A DNA stretch of 64,000 bases from Pseudomonadota bacterium (GTDB lineage Bacteria; Pseudomonadota; Gammaproteobacteria; Burkholderiales; Gallionellaceae), in contig JAJZTF010000004.1 of assembly GCA_021821945.1 (NCBI GenBank), positions 104,990 to 168,989 on the forward strand, given 5' to 3'. Positions 52,585 through 58,965 of this stretch are shown piece after piece. Below the pieces are notes generated by a model. That model was not told where the DNA came from. It saw only the letters and a list, made by a program, of their open reading frames with translations, and did not search any database. The translations under genes were made by a program, and so were the position numbers. Every line of letters begins with the position of its first letter. Position 1 is the first letter of the stretch.

Positions 52585-53349
52585 ATGAGGCTGAAGGTGC
52601 TGGGTTGCAGCGGCGGAATAGGCGGAAGCCTGCGCACCACCTCCTTTCTCGTCGATCGCGACATGCTGATCGATGCGGGCACGGGTGTGGGCCATCTTGA
52701 GCTCGAAGAGCTCGCCCTGATAGATCACATCTTCATCACCCATTCGCACATGGACCACATCTGCAACCTGCCGCTGCTTCTTGACAGCACGGCGGGCATG
52801 CGCGACCAGCCGGTGACCGTGTATGCGACCCGGGCCACGCTGGACATCCTCAAGCGGCACATCTTCAACTGGGAAGTCTGGCCGGATTTCAGCGAGATCT
52901 ATCGCGGGCTGGAGACGGTGATGCGCTATCGCGAGATCGGAATAGGGGAGACGATAGAGATCGCCGGGCGAAGGATCGCCGCGCTGCCTGCCGTGCACAC
53001 CGTCCCCGCCGTGGGATATCACCTGGACAGCGGCAGGGGAAGCCTCGTCTTCAGCGGCGACACCCATGTGAACGACGCGCTCTGGGCGGTGGCGAACGGC
53101 ATAGAAAACCTGCGCTACCTGATCATTGAAACGGCATTCTCCAACGGCGAAAGGGAGCTGGCGGCGCTCTCGCGGCACCTCTGCCCCAGCCTGCTCGCGG
53201 AGGAGCTGAAGAAGTTTCTCAGGGATGCGGAGATATACATCATGCATCTCAAGCCTGACGAGGCGGCGCTGATCATGGCAGAAGTCGGGGAATGCGTGAG
53301 CGCCAGGGTTCCGAAAATGCTGGTCAACGACCAGGTTTTCGAGTTCTAG
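52585..53349 (+). CDS. Metallo-beta-lactamase-fold hydrolase (class II cNMP phosphodiesterase-like)
   Basis: The 254-aa protein has the metal site H53-x-H55-x-D57-H58 (FITHSHMDHICN), later His residues (LPAVHTVPAVGYHL; FSGDTHVND; YIMHLKP), and the N-terminal LGCSGGIGG. The general plan is that of class II cyclic-nucleotide phosphodiesterases or RNase Z-like enzymes. The substrate is not known. It sits between the FHA gene and the GAF-GspE ATPase. Confidence 0.82.
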   Translation: MRLKVLGCSGGIGGSLRTTSFLVDRDMLIDAGTGVGHLELEELALIDHIFITHSHMDHICNLPLLLDSTAGMRDQPVTVYATRATLDILKRHIFNWEVWPDFSEIYRGLETVMRYREIGIGETIEIAGRRIAALPAVHTVPAVGYHLDSGRGSLVFSGDTHVNDALWAVANGIENLRYLIIETAFSNGERELAALSRHLCPSLLAEELKKFLRDAEIYIMHLKPDEAALIMAEVGECVSARVPKMLVNDQVFEF

Positions 53350-53455
53350 CGGCCGGTGATAGAGTGGGAATGATTATAAAAAATACAATCAGTTGCGGGA
53401 TCCTCCTGGCGTCTCTTGTCAGGGCGTATCCCGGCTTGGCATGACGGGAGCGGGA

Positions 53456-55795
53456 ATGGCAGCAGACATGGAATTCACCAGAAATCTCAATCTGGTCACG
53501 AACAAGATACACGCCACCAGCAACATAGACGAGATCATGCTGGATGTCAGCCGCGACATCTGCAGCCTGTTCAGCGCGGACAGGCTGACGATCTATGTCG
53601 TGGGAGACGACGGCGTCTCCCTGGTCTCCAAGGTCAAGACGGGCCTCAATTCCTTCAAGGACCTGAAGCTCCCGATCGCCGAGCAGAGCGTGGCGGGCTA
53701 TGTTGCGGTCCACAAGAAGCTGCTCAACATCAAGGATGTGTACGACGAGCAGGAGCTCGCGCAATACAGCTCCCATCTTCGTTTCCTGCAGGAGGTGGAC
53801 AGGCGCACAGGCTACAGGACCAGGCAGATGCTGGTCGCCCCGATACTGGACACGCACAATGACCTGGTGGGCGTGATCCAGGTCATCAACAACAGGGAAG
53901 GCGGTCCATTCTCCACTCAGGTGGAGAAGGGCGTGCAGGAGCTTGCGCAGACCATGGCGGTGGCCCTGCGGCAGCGCCAGGAGAAGGCCAGCGTCAAGAC
54001 GAAATACGACTTTCTCGTGGGCGGGGGTGCCATGACCGCCGCGGAATTCGAGCTCGCCACCCGCACCGCCCGTCGCAAGGGCATAGACATAGAGGAAGTG
54101 CTGCTCGACGAATTCCAGATCAGCGTGACTGCGCTCGGCAAGGCGCTCTCCACCTTTTTCGGCGTGCCCTATGAGCCGTTCAAGGCGGACCGCATCAAGC
54201 CCACGGAGCTTTTGCGCAACCTTAAGCGCGAATATGTCAGCAGCAGCCACTGGGTTCCGATAGACGAGACTCACGAGGGACTCGTCATCCTGACCACCGA
54301 CCCCGAGCGCATACAGGCATCGAGGGTGGTGAACAACATCTTCCCGAGGAGCAGGCTGCAGTACAGGGTGTGCACGCAGCGGGAATTCCTGCAGACGCTC
54401 AATGCGTTCTATGGCGGAGGCGGCGATGCCGGCGGCTATGCCGACGAATCCTCGATGGACGAGCTCTTGTCCAGCATGGGCGGCGAGGAGGACGAGAGCG
54501 CGGCAGCCACGCAGGACGACGTCAGCGCCGCTGCAGACAACGAGCTCGTGAAGCTGGTCAACAAGATCATCATGGACGCCTATCGCATGGGCGCATCCGA
54601 CATTCACGTCGAGCCGCAGCCGGGAAAGGCCAAGACGCAGATCAGGCTGCGCAAGGATGGATCCTTGCTCAACTACATCGAGGTGCCGGCGACATACCGG
54701 AATGCGCTGGTGACAAGGCTCAAGATCATGTGCGACCTCGACATATCCGAGAAGCGCAAGCCCCAGGACGGCAAGATCAAGTTCAAGCGCTTCGGCCCGC
54801 TGGACATCGAGCTTCGCGTGGCGACCATCCCCTCCCAGGGCGGCGTGGAAGACGTGGTGATGCGCATACTCGCATCCGGCGAGCCCCTGCCCCTGGAGAA
54901 GATGGGTTTCTCGGCCAGGAACAGCGAACTGATCAAGGAGACCGTGGTAAAACCGTATGGACTGTTTTTCGTCTGCGGGCCGACGGGCTCGGGCAAGACC
55001 ACCACGCTGCATTCGATACTGAAGTACATCAACAAGCCGGACACGAAGATCTGGACCGCTGAAGACCCGGTCGAGATCACACAGAGGGGCCTGCGCCAGG
55101 TGCAGATCAACAAGAAGGCGGGACTCGATTTCCCGACCATCATGCGCGCCTTCCTGCGCGCGGATCCCGACGTGATCATGGTGGGCGAGATGAGGGACAG
55201 GGAGACGGTCTCGATCGGCATAGAGGCCTCGCTCACAGGCCATCTGGTGTTCGCCACGCTGCACACCAACAGCGCGCCCGAATCGATACTGCGCCTGCTC
55301 GACATGGGCATGGATCCCTTCAACTTCGCCGACGCGCTTCTGGGCGTGCTGGCGCAAAGGCTCGCCAAGCGCCTCTGCACGGACTGCAGGAAGCCCCATG
55401 TGGCGACCGATGCGGAGATCAAGGCGCTGCTCAGCGAATACAGCGAGGAATTGAAGCATACCGAGAGCTGGAAGCTGGATCCGGTTGCGGCGAGCCGCGC
55501 GCTTCACGATGAATGGGTGAAGCTCTACGCCAACGAGAAGAAGCAGTTCACGCTCTACGAGCCGGTGGGATGCGACAAGTGCGTGAACACCGGATATCGC
55601 GGACGGGTGGGGCTGCACGAGCTGTTGCTGGGCAGCGATTCAGTGAAGAAGGCGATACAGGAGCGGGCGCGGGTCGCCGAACTTCTGACCATCGCGCTGA
55701 ACGAGGGCATGCATACCCTGAAGCAGGACGGAATGGAAAAGGTGCTGCAGGGCATCACCGACATGCACCAGGTGCGCGCGGTCTGCATCAAGTAG
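53456..55795 (+). CDS. GspE/PilB-type secretion ATPase with N-terminal GAF domain
   Basis: The 779-aa protein has a GAF domain (about residues 10-165), a T2SSE_N/MshEN-like domain (about 185-320) and a full motor ATPase. The P-loop GPTGSGKT is at 508-515, with TAEDPVEITQRGLRQVQI, LRADPDVIMVGEMRDRE, and a zinc site with C641, C644, C706 and C709. Motor ATPases of type II secretion or type IV pili do not normally carry GAF. I took the Met at 53456 with GGAGCGGGA before it. No other pilus-assembly or secretion genes adjoin it. Confidence 0.9.
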   Translation: MAADMEFTRNLNLVTNKIHATSNIDEIMLDVSRDICSLFSADRLTIYVVGDDGVSLVSKVKTGLNSFKDLKLPIAEQSVAGYVAVHKKLLNIKDVYDEQELAQYSSHLRFLQEVDRRTGYRTRQMLVAPILDTHNDLVGVIQVINNREGGPFSTQVEKGVQELAQTMAVALRQRQEKASVKTKYDFLVGGGAMTAAEFELATRTARRKGIDIEEVLLDEFQISVTALGKALSTFFGVPYEPFKADRIKPTELLRNLKREYVSSSHWVPIDETHEGLVILTTDPERIQASRVVNNIFPRSRLQYRVCTQREFLQTLNAFYGGGGDAGGYADESSMDELLSSMGGEEDESAAATQDDVSAAADNELVKLVNKIIMDAYRMGASDIHVEPQPGKAKTQIRLRKDGSLLNYIEVPATYRNALVTRLKIMCDLDISEKRKPQDGKIKFKRFGPLDIELRVATIPSQGGVEDVVMRILASGEPLPLEKMGFSARNSELIKETVVKPYGLFFVCGPTGSGKTTTLHSILKYINKPDTKIWTAEDPVEITQRGLRQVQINKKAGLDFPTIMRAFLRADPDVIMVGEMRDRETVSIGIEASLTGHLVFATLHTNSAPESILRLLDMGMDPFNFADALLGVLAQRLAKRLCTDCRKPHVATDAEIKALLSEYSEELKHTESWKLDPVAASRALHDEWVKLYANEKKQFTLYEPVGCDKCVNTGYRGRVGLHELLLGSDSVKKAIQERARVAELLTIALNEGMHTLKQDGMEKVLQGITDMHQVRAVCIK

Positions 55796-55868
55796 CTTGT
55801 AGCAGGAGACGTTTCTGACGGCGCTTGTTGATGCCAAGCCATTGCCTTGGATTGGTTGTATCCGATTT

Positions 55869-56171
55869 TTACGCGGCAGCGGGCTGGTACCGGTGAATTT
55901 TTGCCAGAACATCCTGCATCGCTGCACGCGCCTGTTCGGTATCGTAGTGCGCCTGCAGGTTTACCCAGCTTTGCGCATCCGTGCCAAAAAACACCGCCAA
56001 GCGCAGCGCGGTATCTGGCGTGATGGCACGCTGACCCGCGCAAATCTGCCCGATTCGCCGCTGTGGCACGCCGATTTCTTTTGCCAGGCGATACTGTGTA
56101 ATGCCCATCGGCCTTAAGAAATCTTCCAGCAGGATTTCGCCCGGGTGACTCAAAGGAATTTCCCGTTTCAT
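55869..56171 (-). CDS. higA: HigA-family antitoxin
   Basis: The 100-aa helix-turn-helix protein reads HPGEILLEDFLRPMGITQYRLAKEIGVPQRRIGQICAGQRAITPDTALRLA, the usual HigA/VapI pattern. It follows the toxin gene by ten bases, the toxin-first order typical for higBA. I took the Met at 56171; the longer open frame upstream covers the end of the toxin gene and is not family-like. Confidence 0.9.
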   Translation of the reverse strand: MKREIPLSHPGEILLEDFLRPMGITQYRLAKEIGVPQRRIGQICAGQRAITPDTALRLAVFFGTDAQSWVNLQAHYDTEQARAAMQDVLAKIHRYQPAAA

Positions 56172-56181
56172 TGCAACCTCC

Positions 56182-56460
56182 TCAATGGTAATCAACAATT
56201 TCAACAGCACTTGCATTTCCGGATTGCCACAGGAAGCACAGGCGCCATTGATCGTTGATGCGGATGCTGTATTGTCCTGCACGATCACCCGACAGTATTT
56301 CCAGTCGGTTGCCCGGTGGTACGCGTAAAAAATCAAGCGTCGTGGCGGCGTTCACTTGCTGAAGTTTACGTACTGCAACTGCTGCAATATTGGCAAACCG
56401 TGCAACGCGCTGCCCGTCAAATAGGGCTTTTGTGTCGCTGCATTTGAAGCCGGTAATCAT
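56182..56460 (-). CDS. higB: HigB/RelE-superfamily toxin
   Basis: The 92-aa protein has the small RelE fold of plasmid-type HigB: F-NIAAVAVRKLQQVNAATTLDFLRVPPGNRLE and YSIRINDQWRLCFLW, then VEIVDYH. Such toxins cut mRNA on the ribosome. A perfect short dyad lies 28 bases upstream of the start. It is the first gene of the module. Confidence 0.9.
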   Translation of the reverse strand: MITGFKCSDTKALFDGQRVARFANIAAVAVRKLQQVNAATTLDFLRVPPGNRLEILSGDRAGQYSIRINDQWRLCFLWQSGNASAVEIVDYH

Positions 56461-56488
56461 CGCAGGATGCTATCTTATTGCGTTAGTA

Positions 56489-56502
56489 ATATCAAGAGAT
56501 AT
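56489..56502 (-). promoter_or_regulatory. Dyad upstream of higBA, likely autoregulatory operator
   Basis: ATATC, four bases, GATAT form a perfect dyad in the 48-base gap between the vapC-like gene and higB. Another ATATC follows at 56512. HigA proteins bind such AT-rich dyads. Confidence 0.45.
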
Positions 56503-56508
56503 CATCGG

Positions 56509-56895
56509 CTATATCGCGATGATAATGTCGCTGTATCGTGCCACCATGGTGTCGTGGGTGATCAGCCGCATCGGCTCGACCAGGGACTGCGCGACCAGAA
56601 TGCGGTCGAATGGATCGGCATGGTGAGATGGCAATTCCTCGACTGCTGCGGCGTGCTCGGGCTCCACTGGCAAAAAGCGGTAGCCGGACTCCTGAAAGTA
56701 GCGCAGCGCGTCCCGGCCGGACACCGGCATGTCGCAGCGCCCCAGACTGTGCTTGATCGCGATTTCCCAGACCGTTGCCGCGCTGATCCAGACCGATGAT
56801 TTCGGCGACTCGATCAGTTCGCGAGCCTTCTTCGACAGTCTGGGGTTGTCCGTGATCGCCCACAGGGCGACGTGCGTATCGAGCAGAAGGTTCAA
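56509..56895 (-). CDS. PIN-domain toxin (VapC-like)
   Basis: The 128-aa protein has the PIN acidic residues in MNLLLDTHVALWA (Asp6), SAATVWEIAIK (Glu), and HHADPFDRILVAQSLVEPMRLITHDTM (Asp). It is about 30% like the other PIN toxin at 30.4 kb by eye, so it is a separate family member. It overlaps its antitoxin gene by four bases. Confidence 0.9.
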   Translation of the reverse strand: MNLLLDTHVALWAITDNPRLSKKARELIESPKSSVWISAATVWEIAIKHSLGRCDMPVSGRDALRYFQESGYRFLPVEPEHAAAVEELPSHHADPFDRILVAQSLVEPMRLITHDTMVARYSDIIIAI

Positions 56896-57137
56896 GGTTG
56901 CCCGCCCAGGAACAGGCGGGCGACCTCGTCGTTGTGCACATCGATGCTGTCTGGCACCTCGAATTTGCCCCTGGCGACGCCGATGCGTCTCCCCGCCGGC
57001 ACGCTGTCCATGGGCACGAGCCTTGCGGCCGGCCGGCCGTTGCGGGCAATGATGATTTCGCGCTCTTTTCCCTGCTCGATGGCTTCCACCAGACGGGACA
57101 GCGTGGACTTCGCCTGCAGCATGTTTACGGATGACAT
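56892..57137 (-). CDS. Phd/YefM-family antitoxin
   Basis: The 81-aa protein begins MSSVNMLQAKSTLSRLVEAIEQGKE, and EIIIARNGRPAARLVPMDS follows; this is the Phd fold, with the toxin-binding tail after it. AGGAG lies before the start at 57137; a Met five codons in is less well placed. It is the first gene of a coupled pair with the PIN toxin, with a dyad 28 bases upstream. Confidence 0.88.
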   Translation of the reverse strand: MSSVNMLQAKSTLSRLVEAIEQGKEREIIIARNGRPAARLVPMDSVPAGRRIGVARGKFEVPDSIDVHNDEVARLFLGGQP

Positions 57138-57164
57138 GGCATTTCTCCTGAATTAAATTGTTAG

Positions 57165-57179
57165 TCTAGTCTGGCTAGA
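57165..57179 (-). promoter_or_regulatory. Dyad upstream of the Phd/PIN module, likely operator
   Basis: TCTAG, five bases, CTAGA form a perfect 15-bp dyad 28 bases before the antitoxin start, where Phd-type antitoxins usually bind to repress their own operon. Confidence 0.5.
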
Positions 57180-57353
57180 TGACTGGGTCAATGCTATGCG
57201 CAAAACATGGCTGGAAACTGATCATCGTGTTGTGTTCTTGCCAAGTCGCTAGTGGTTGAATTGTCCGATTTCCAAGCACTGAACTTGAAGTTCCTATTGG
57301 TTGGCAAAGCAGAGGGAAAAAGATCTATCTGACCCAAAGCTGGCTTGCTTAAA

Positions 57354-57371
57354 GGTAACACATACGTTACC
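57354..57371 (+). promoter_or_regulatory. Dyad upstream of the RelE-like/HTH module, likely operator
   Basis: GGTAAC, six bases, GTTACC form a perfect 18-bp dyad that ends nine bases before the toxin start. Its position over the promoter or leader fits autoregulation by the HTH antitoxin. The 170 bases between it and the previous dyad hold no gene that I can support. Confidence 0.6.
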
Positions 57372-57380
57372 ATTTTACAA

Positions 57381-57734
57381 ATGAAGATCAAGCTCGAAGA
57401 ATACATACGGGAAGACGGCGCCAATCCGTATAAGACGTGGTTCGACGGGCTGGATGCGCAAGCGGCTGCGAAAGTAACGGTAGCCCAGATCCGGTTGGAA
57501 TTAGGCAATACCGCGAACGTCGAATGGTTTCGAGGTATCGGCGAGTACAAGATCGACTGGGGGCCGGGGTATCGCATTTATCTCGCTAAAGATGGCGATG
57601 CGTTGATTATTTTGTTTGGCGGCAGTACCAAGAAAGGACAGCAGAAAGCCATCGATAAGGCGGTGGCGCTGCACGATGAATACAAGGCGAGGAAGAAAAC
57701 CCTTGCTACAGCCAGGAAAGGGAAGAAAGTATGA
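57381..57734 (+). CDS. RelE/HigB-like toxin (phage-derived Gp49-like addiction-module killer)
   Basis: The 117-aa protein reads EYIREDGANPYKTWFDGLD, then VEWFRGIGEYKIDWGPGYRIYLAKDGDALIILFGGSTKKGQQKAIDKA, the pattern of killer proteins of the RelE superfamily. I took the Met at 57381, right after the dyad. Its stop overlaps the antitoxin start by four bases (ATGA). Confidence 0.88.
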   Translation: MKIKLEEYIREDGANPYKTWFDGLDAQAAAKVTVAQIRLELGNTANVEWFRGIGEYKIDWGPGYRIYLAKDGDALIILFGGSTKKGQQKAIDKAVALHDEYKARKKTLATARKGKKV

Positions 57735-58054
57735 CGCTGACCCGTGATTTCAAGAAAACTGTAGTCGAGCGCGTCGAGCGTGATCCGGATTTTGCCAAAG
57801 CGCTTCTCGATGAAGCGGCTATGCTCTTTCTCAGCGGCGAACCGGATGCTGCTCGTCTTATTCTACGCGAGCTCGTGAATGCGACGGTCGGATTTGAGAT
57901 TCTTGCCGAACTGACACACAAGCCTAGCAAGAGTCTTCACCGAATGTTATCCCCAAGTGGCAATCCCAGTATGGACAATCTGGCGGCCATCTTCGGCGCA
58001 ATTCGGAATTGGCTCAAGGTGGCATTCGATGTGCGAGTGGTTGAAGCTGCGTAG
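57731..58054 (+). CDS. HTH antitoxin partner of the RelE-like toxin
   Basis: The 107-aa protein matches addiction-module antitoxins that pair with this toxin type: TRDFKKTVVERVERDPDFAKALLDEA at the start and a helix-turn-helix in LTHKPSKSLHRMLSPSGNPSMDNLAAIF. It should bind the upstream dyad. It is the last gene of this third module. Confidence 0.87.
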   Translation: MTLTRDFKKTVVERVERDPDFAKALLDEAAMLFLSGEPDAARLILRELVNATVGFEILAELTHKPSKSLHRMLSPSGNPSMDNLAAIFGAIRNWLKVAFDVRVVEAA

Positions 58055-58130
58055 AGACAAGGTTGATTCCAACAGTAGTATCGTTGCGACTACAATTCAA
58101 TTTTTGAACGTGCCTGACACGGCAACAGCT

Positions 58131-58157
58131 GACGAAATTCGTCACTCGACTGACGAA
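58131..58157 (+). promoter_or_regulatory. Possible PilR-type enhancer before the pilin promoter
   Basis: GACGAAATTCGTC is a perfect 13-bp palindrome, and a third GACGAA half-site follows at 58152. They lie about 130-160 bases upstream of the sigma54 promoter, in a 234-base stretch (58055-58288) that has no supported gene. The spacing fits an enhancer-binding activator. Confidence 0.5.
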
Positions 58158-58288
58158 TCTGGAGAGCCAGGGAGCGGATTTCTGGTTCGTAAAGTCTTTC
58201 CTGAATATCGATGAAAAATATCGCAGTCGCTCGCAAACCCGCGCCGGCTCTGCGGATTCCTCAATCCTCAATCCTCGATTCTGATCTC

Positions 58289-58304
58289 TGGCACGCCTAT
58301 TGCT
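58289..58304 (+). promoter_or_regulatory. Consensus sigma54 promoter of the pilin gene
   Basis: TGGCACG, four bases, TTGCT gives a full -24/-12 match with correct GG-GC spacing. It is 64 bases before the pilin start. PilR/RpoN control of pilA is well established in Pseudomonas and several betaproteobacteria. Confidence 0.9.
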
Positions 58305-58368
58305 GTATACCAGGCAAGGCGAATCGATTCGGTTTAGCCGGAACTCAACACAACTCAAGGAGCTTGAA

Positions 58369-58836
58369 ATGAAAAAAGTACAACAAGGTTTTACTCTGAT
58401 CGAACTGATGATCGTCGTCGCCATCATCGGCATCCTGGCCGCTGTCGCGATTCCCTCATACCAGAACTACACCAACAAGGCGAAGTTCTCTGAAGTCGTG
58501 AATGCAACTGCGCCATTCAAGGCTGCCGTTGAAGAGTGCGTGTCCGATGGAACATGCACAACAGGTTCAGGCGCAGCTACTACTATTACTGGCATCACTC
58601 CGGGTACCAGCGGTTTCCCGACTGACGCAGGCGCTAACGGAAAATATGTTCTCAGCGTTCATACTACTCCTACCGGTCAGATTGTTGCTACAGGGACTGG
58701 AATTAATGTTAGTACAGGTGGTCTGGTATATCAGCTGGATCCTACAATCAATGCTACAGGCGCAGGCGGCTCTGTTGGCGTGACTTGGACTACTGATACT
58801 GGTTCCACCTGTTTGACAGCTGGTATCTGCAAGTAA
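58369..58836 (+). CDS. pilA: Type IVa major pilin
   Basis: The 155-aa prepilin has a seven-residue leader (MKKVQQG) cut before [16 protein letters not shown]. Phe1, Glu5 and the hydrophobic helix of the mature protein are standard. The rest is rich in Thr, Ser and Gly, with two short Cys loops (CVSDGTC; CLTAGIC) near the start and end of the globular part. I took the ATG at 58369 with AAGGAGC before it. A terminator follows the gene, so strong separate expression is expected. Confidence 0.95.
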   Translation: MKKVQQGFTLIELMIVVAIIGILAAVAIPSYQNYTNKAKFSEVVNATAPFKAAVEECVSDGTCTTGSGAATTITGITPGTSGFPTDAGANGKYVLSVHTTPTGQIVATGTGINVSTGGLVYQLDPTINATGAGGSVGVTWTTDTGSTCLTAGICK

Positions 58837-58861
58837 TTATCTGGAAGCTGCTGAATGAGGA

Positions 58862-58890
58862 AGGCCGCCTGATGAAGGTGGCCTTTTTTT
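58862..58890 (+). terminator. Rho-independent terminator after the pilin gene
   Basis: An eight-bp stem with one G-T pair (AGGCCGCC / GGTGGCCT) and a seven-base loop is followed by a T-run. It starts 26 bases after the pilin stop. Confidence 0.9.
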
Positions 58891-58965
58891 GTACACAGAA
58901 AATCTTGGCTTCCTGTATTCTCTGAGATATGCGCGTTGCAGTTCAACTTGATCTTTAGGTTAACG

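Noticed and set aside
53324..55618. A 764-codon frame antisense to the GAF-GspE ATPase
   Set aside because: The sense strand encodes every motor-ATPase motif. The antisense product is His/Arg/Gly-rich and family-less.
56952..56970. A TGGCAC...TTGC sequence resembling a sigma54 promoter
   Set aside because: GG and GC are 14 apart instead of 12, and it lies inside the Phd-like coding sequence in the wrong orientation to its genes.
17083..58274. A short repeat AATCCTCAATCCT seen near 17.08 kb and 58.26 kb
   Set aside because: Thirteen bases of low complexity in two intergenic places, with no dyad or third copy noticed; chance is sufficient.
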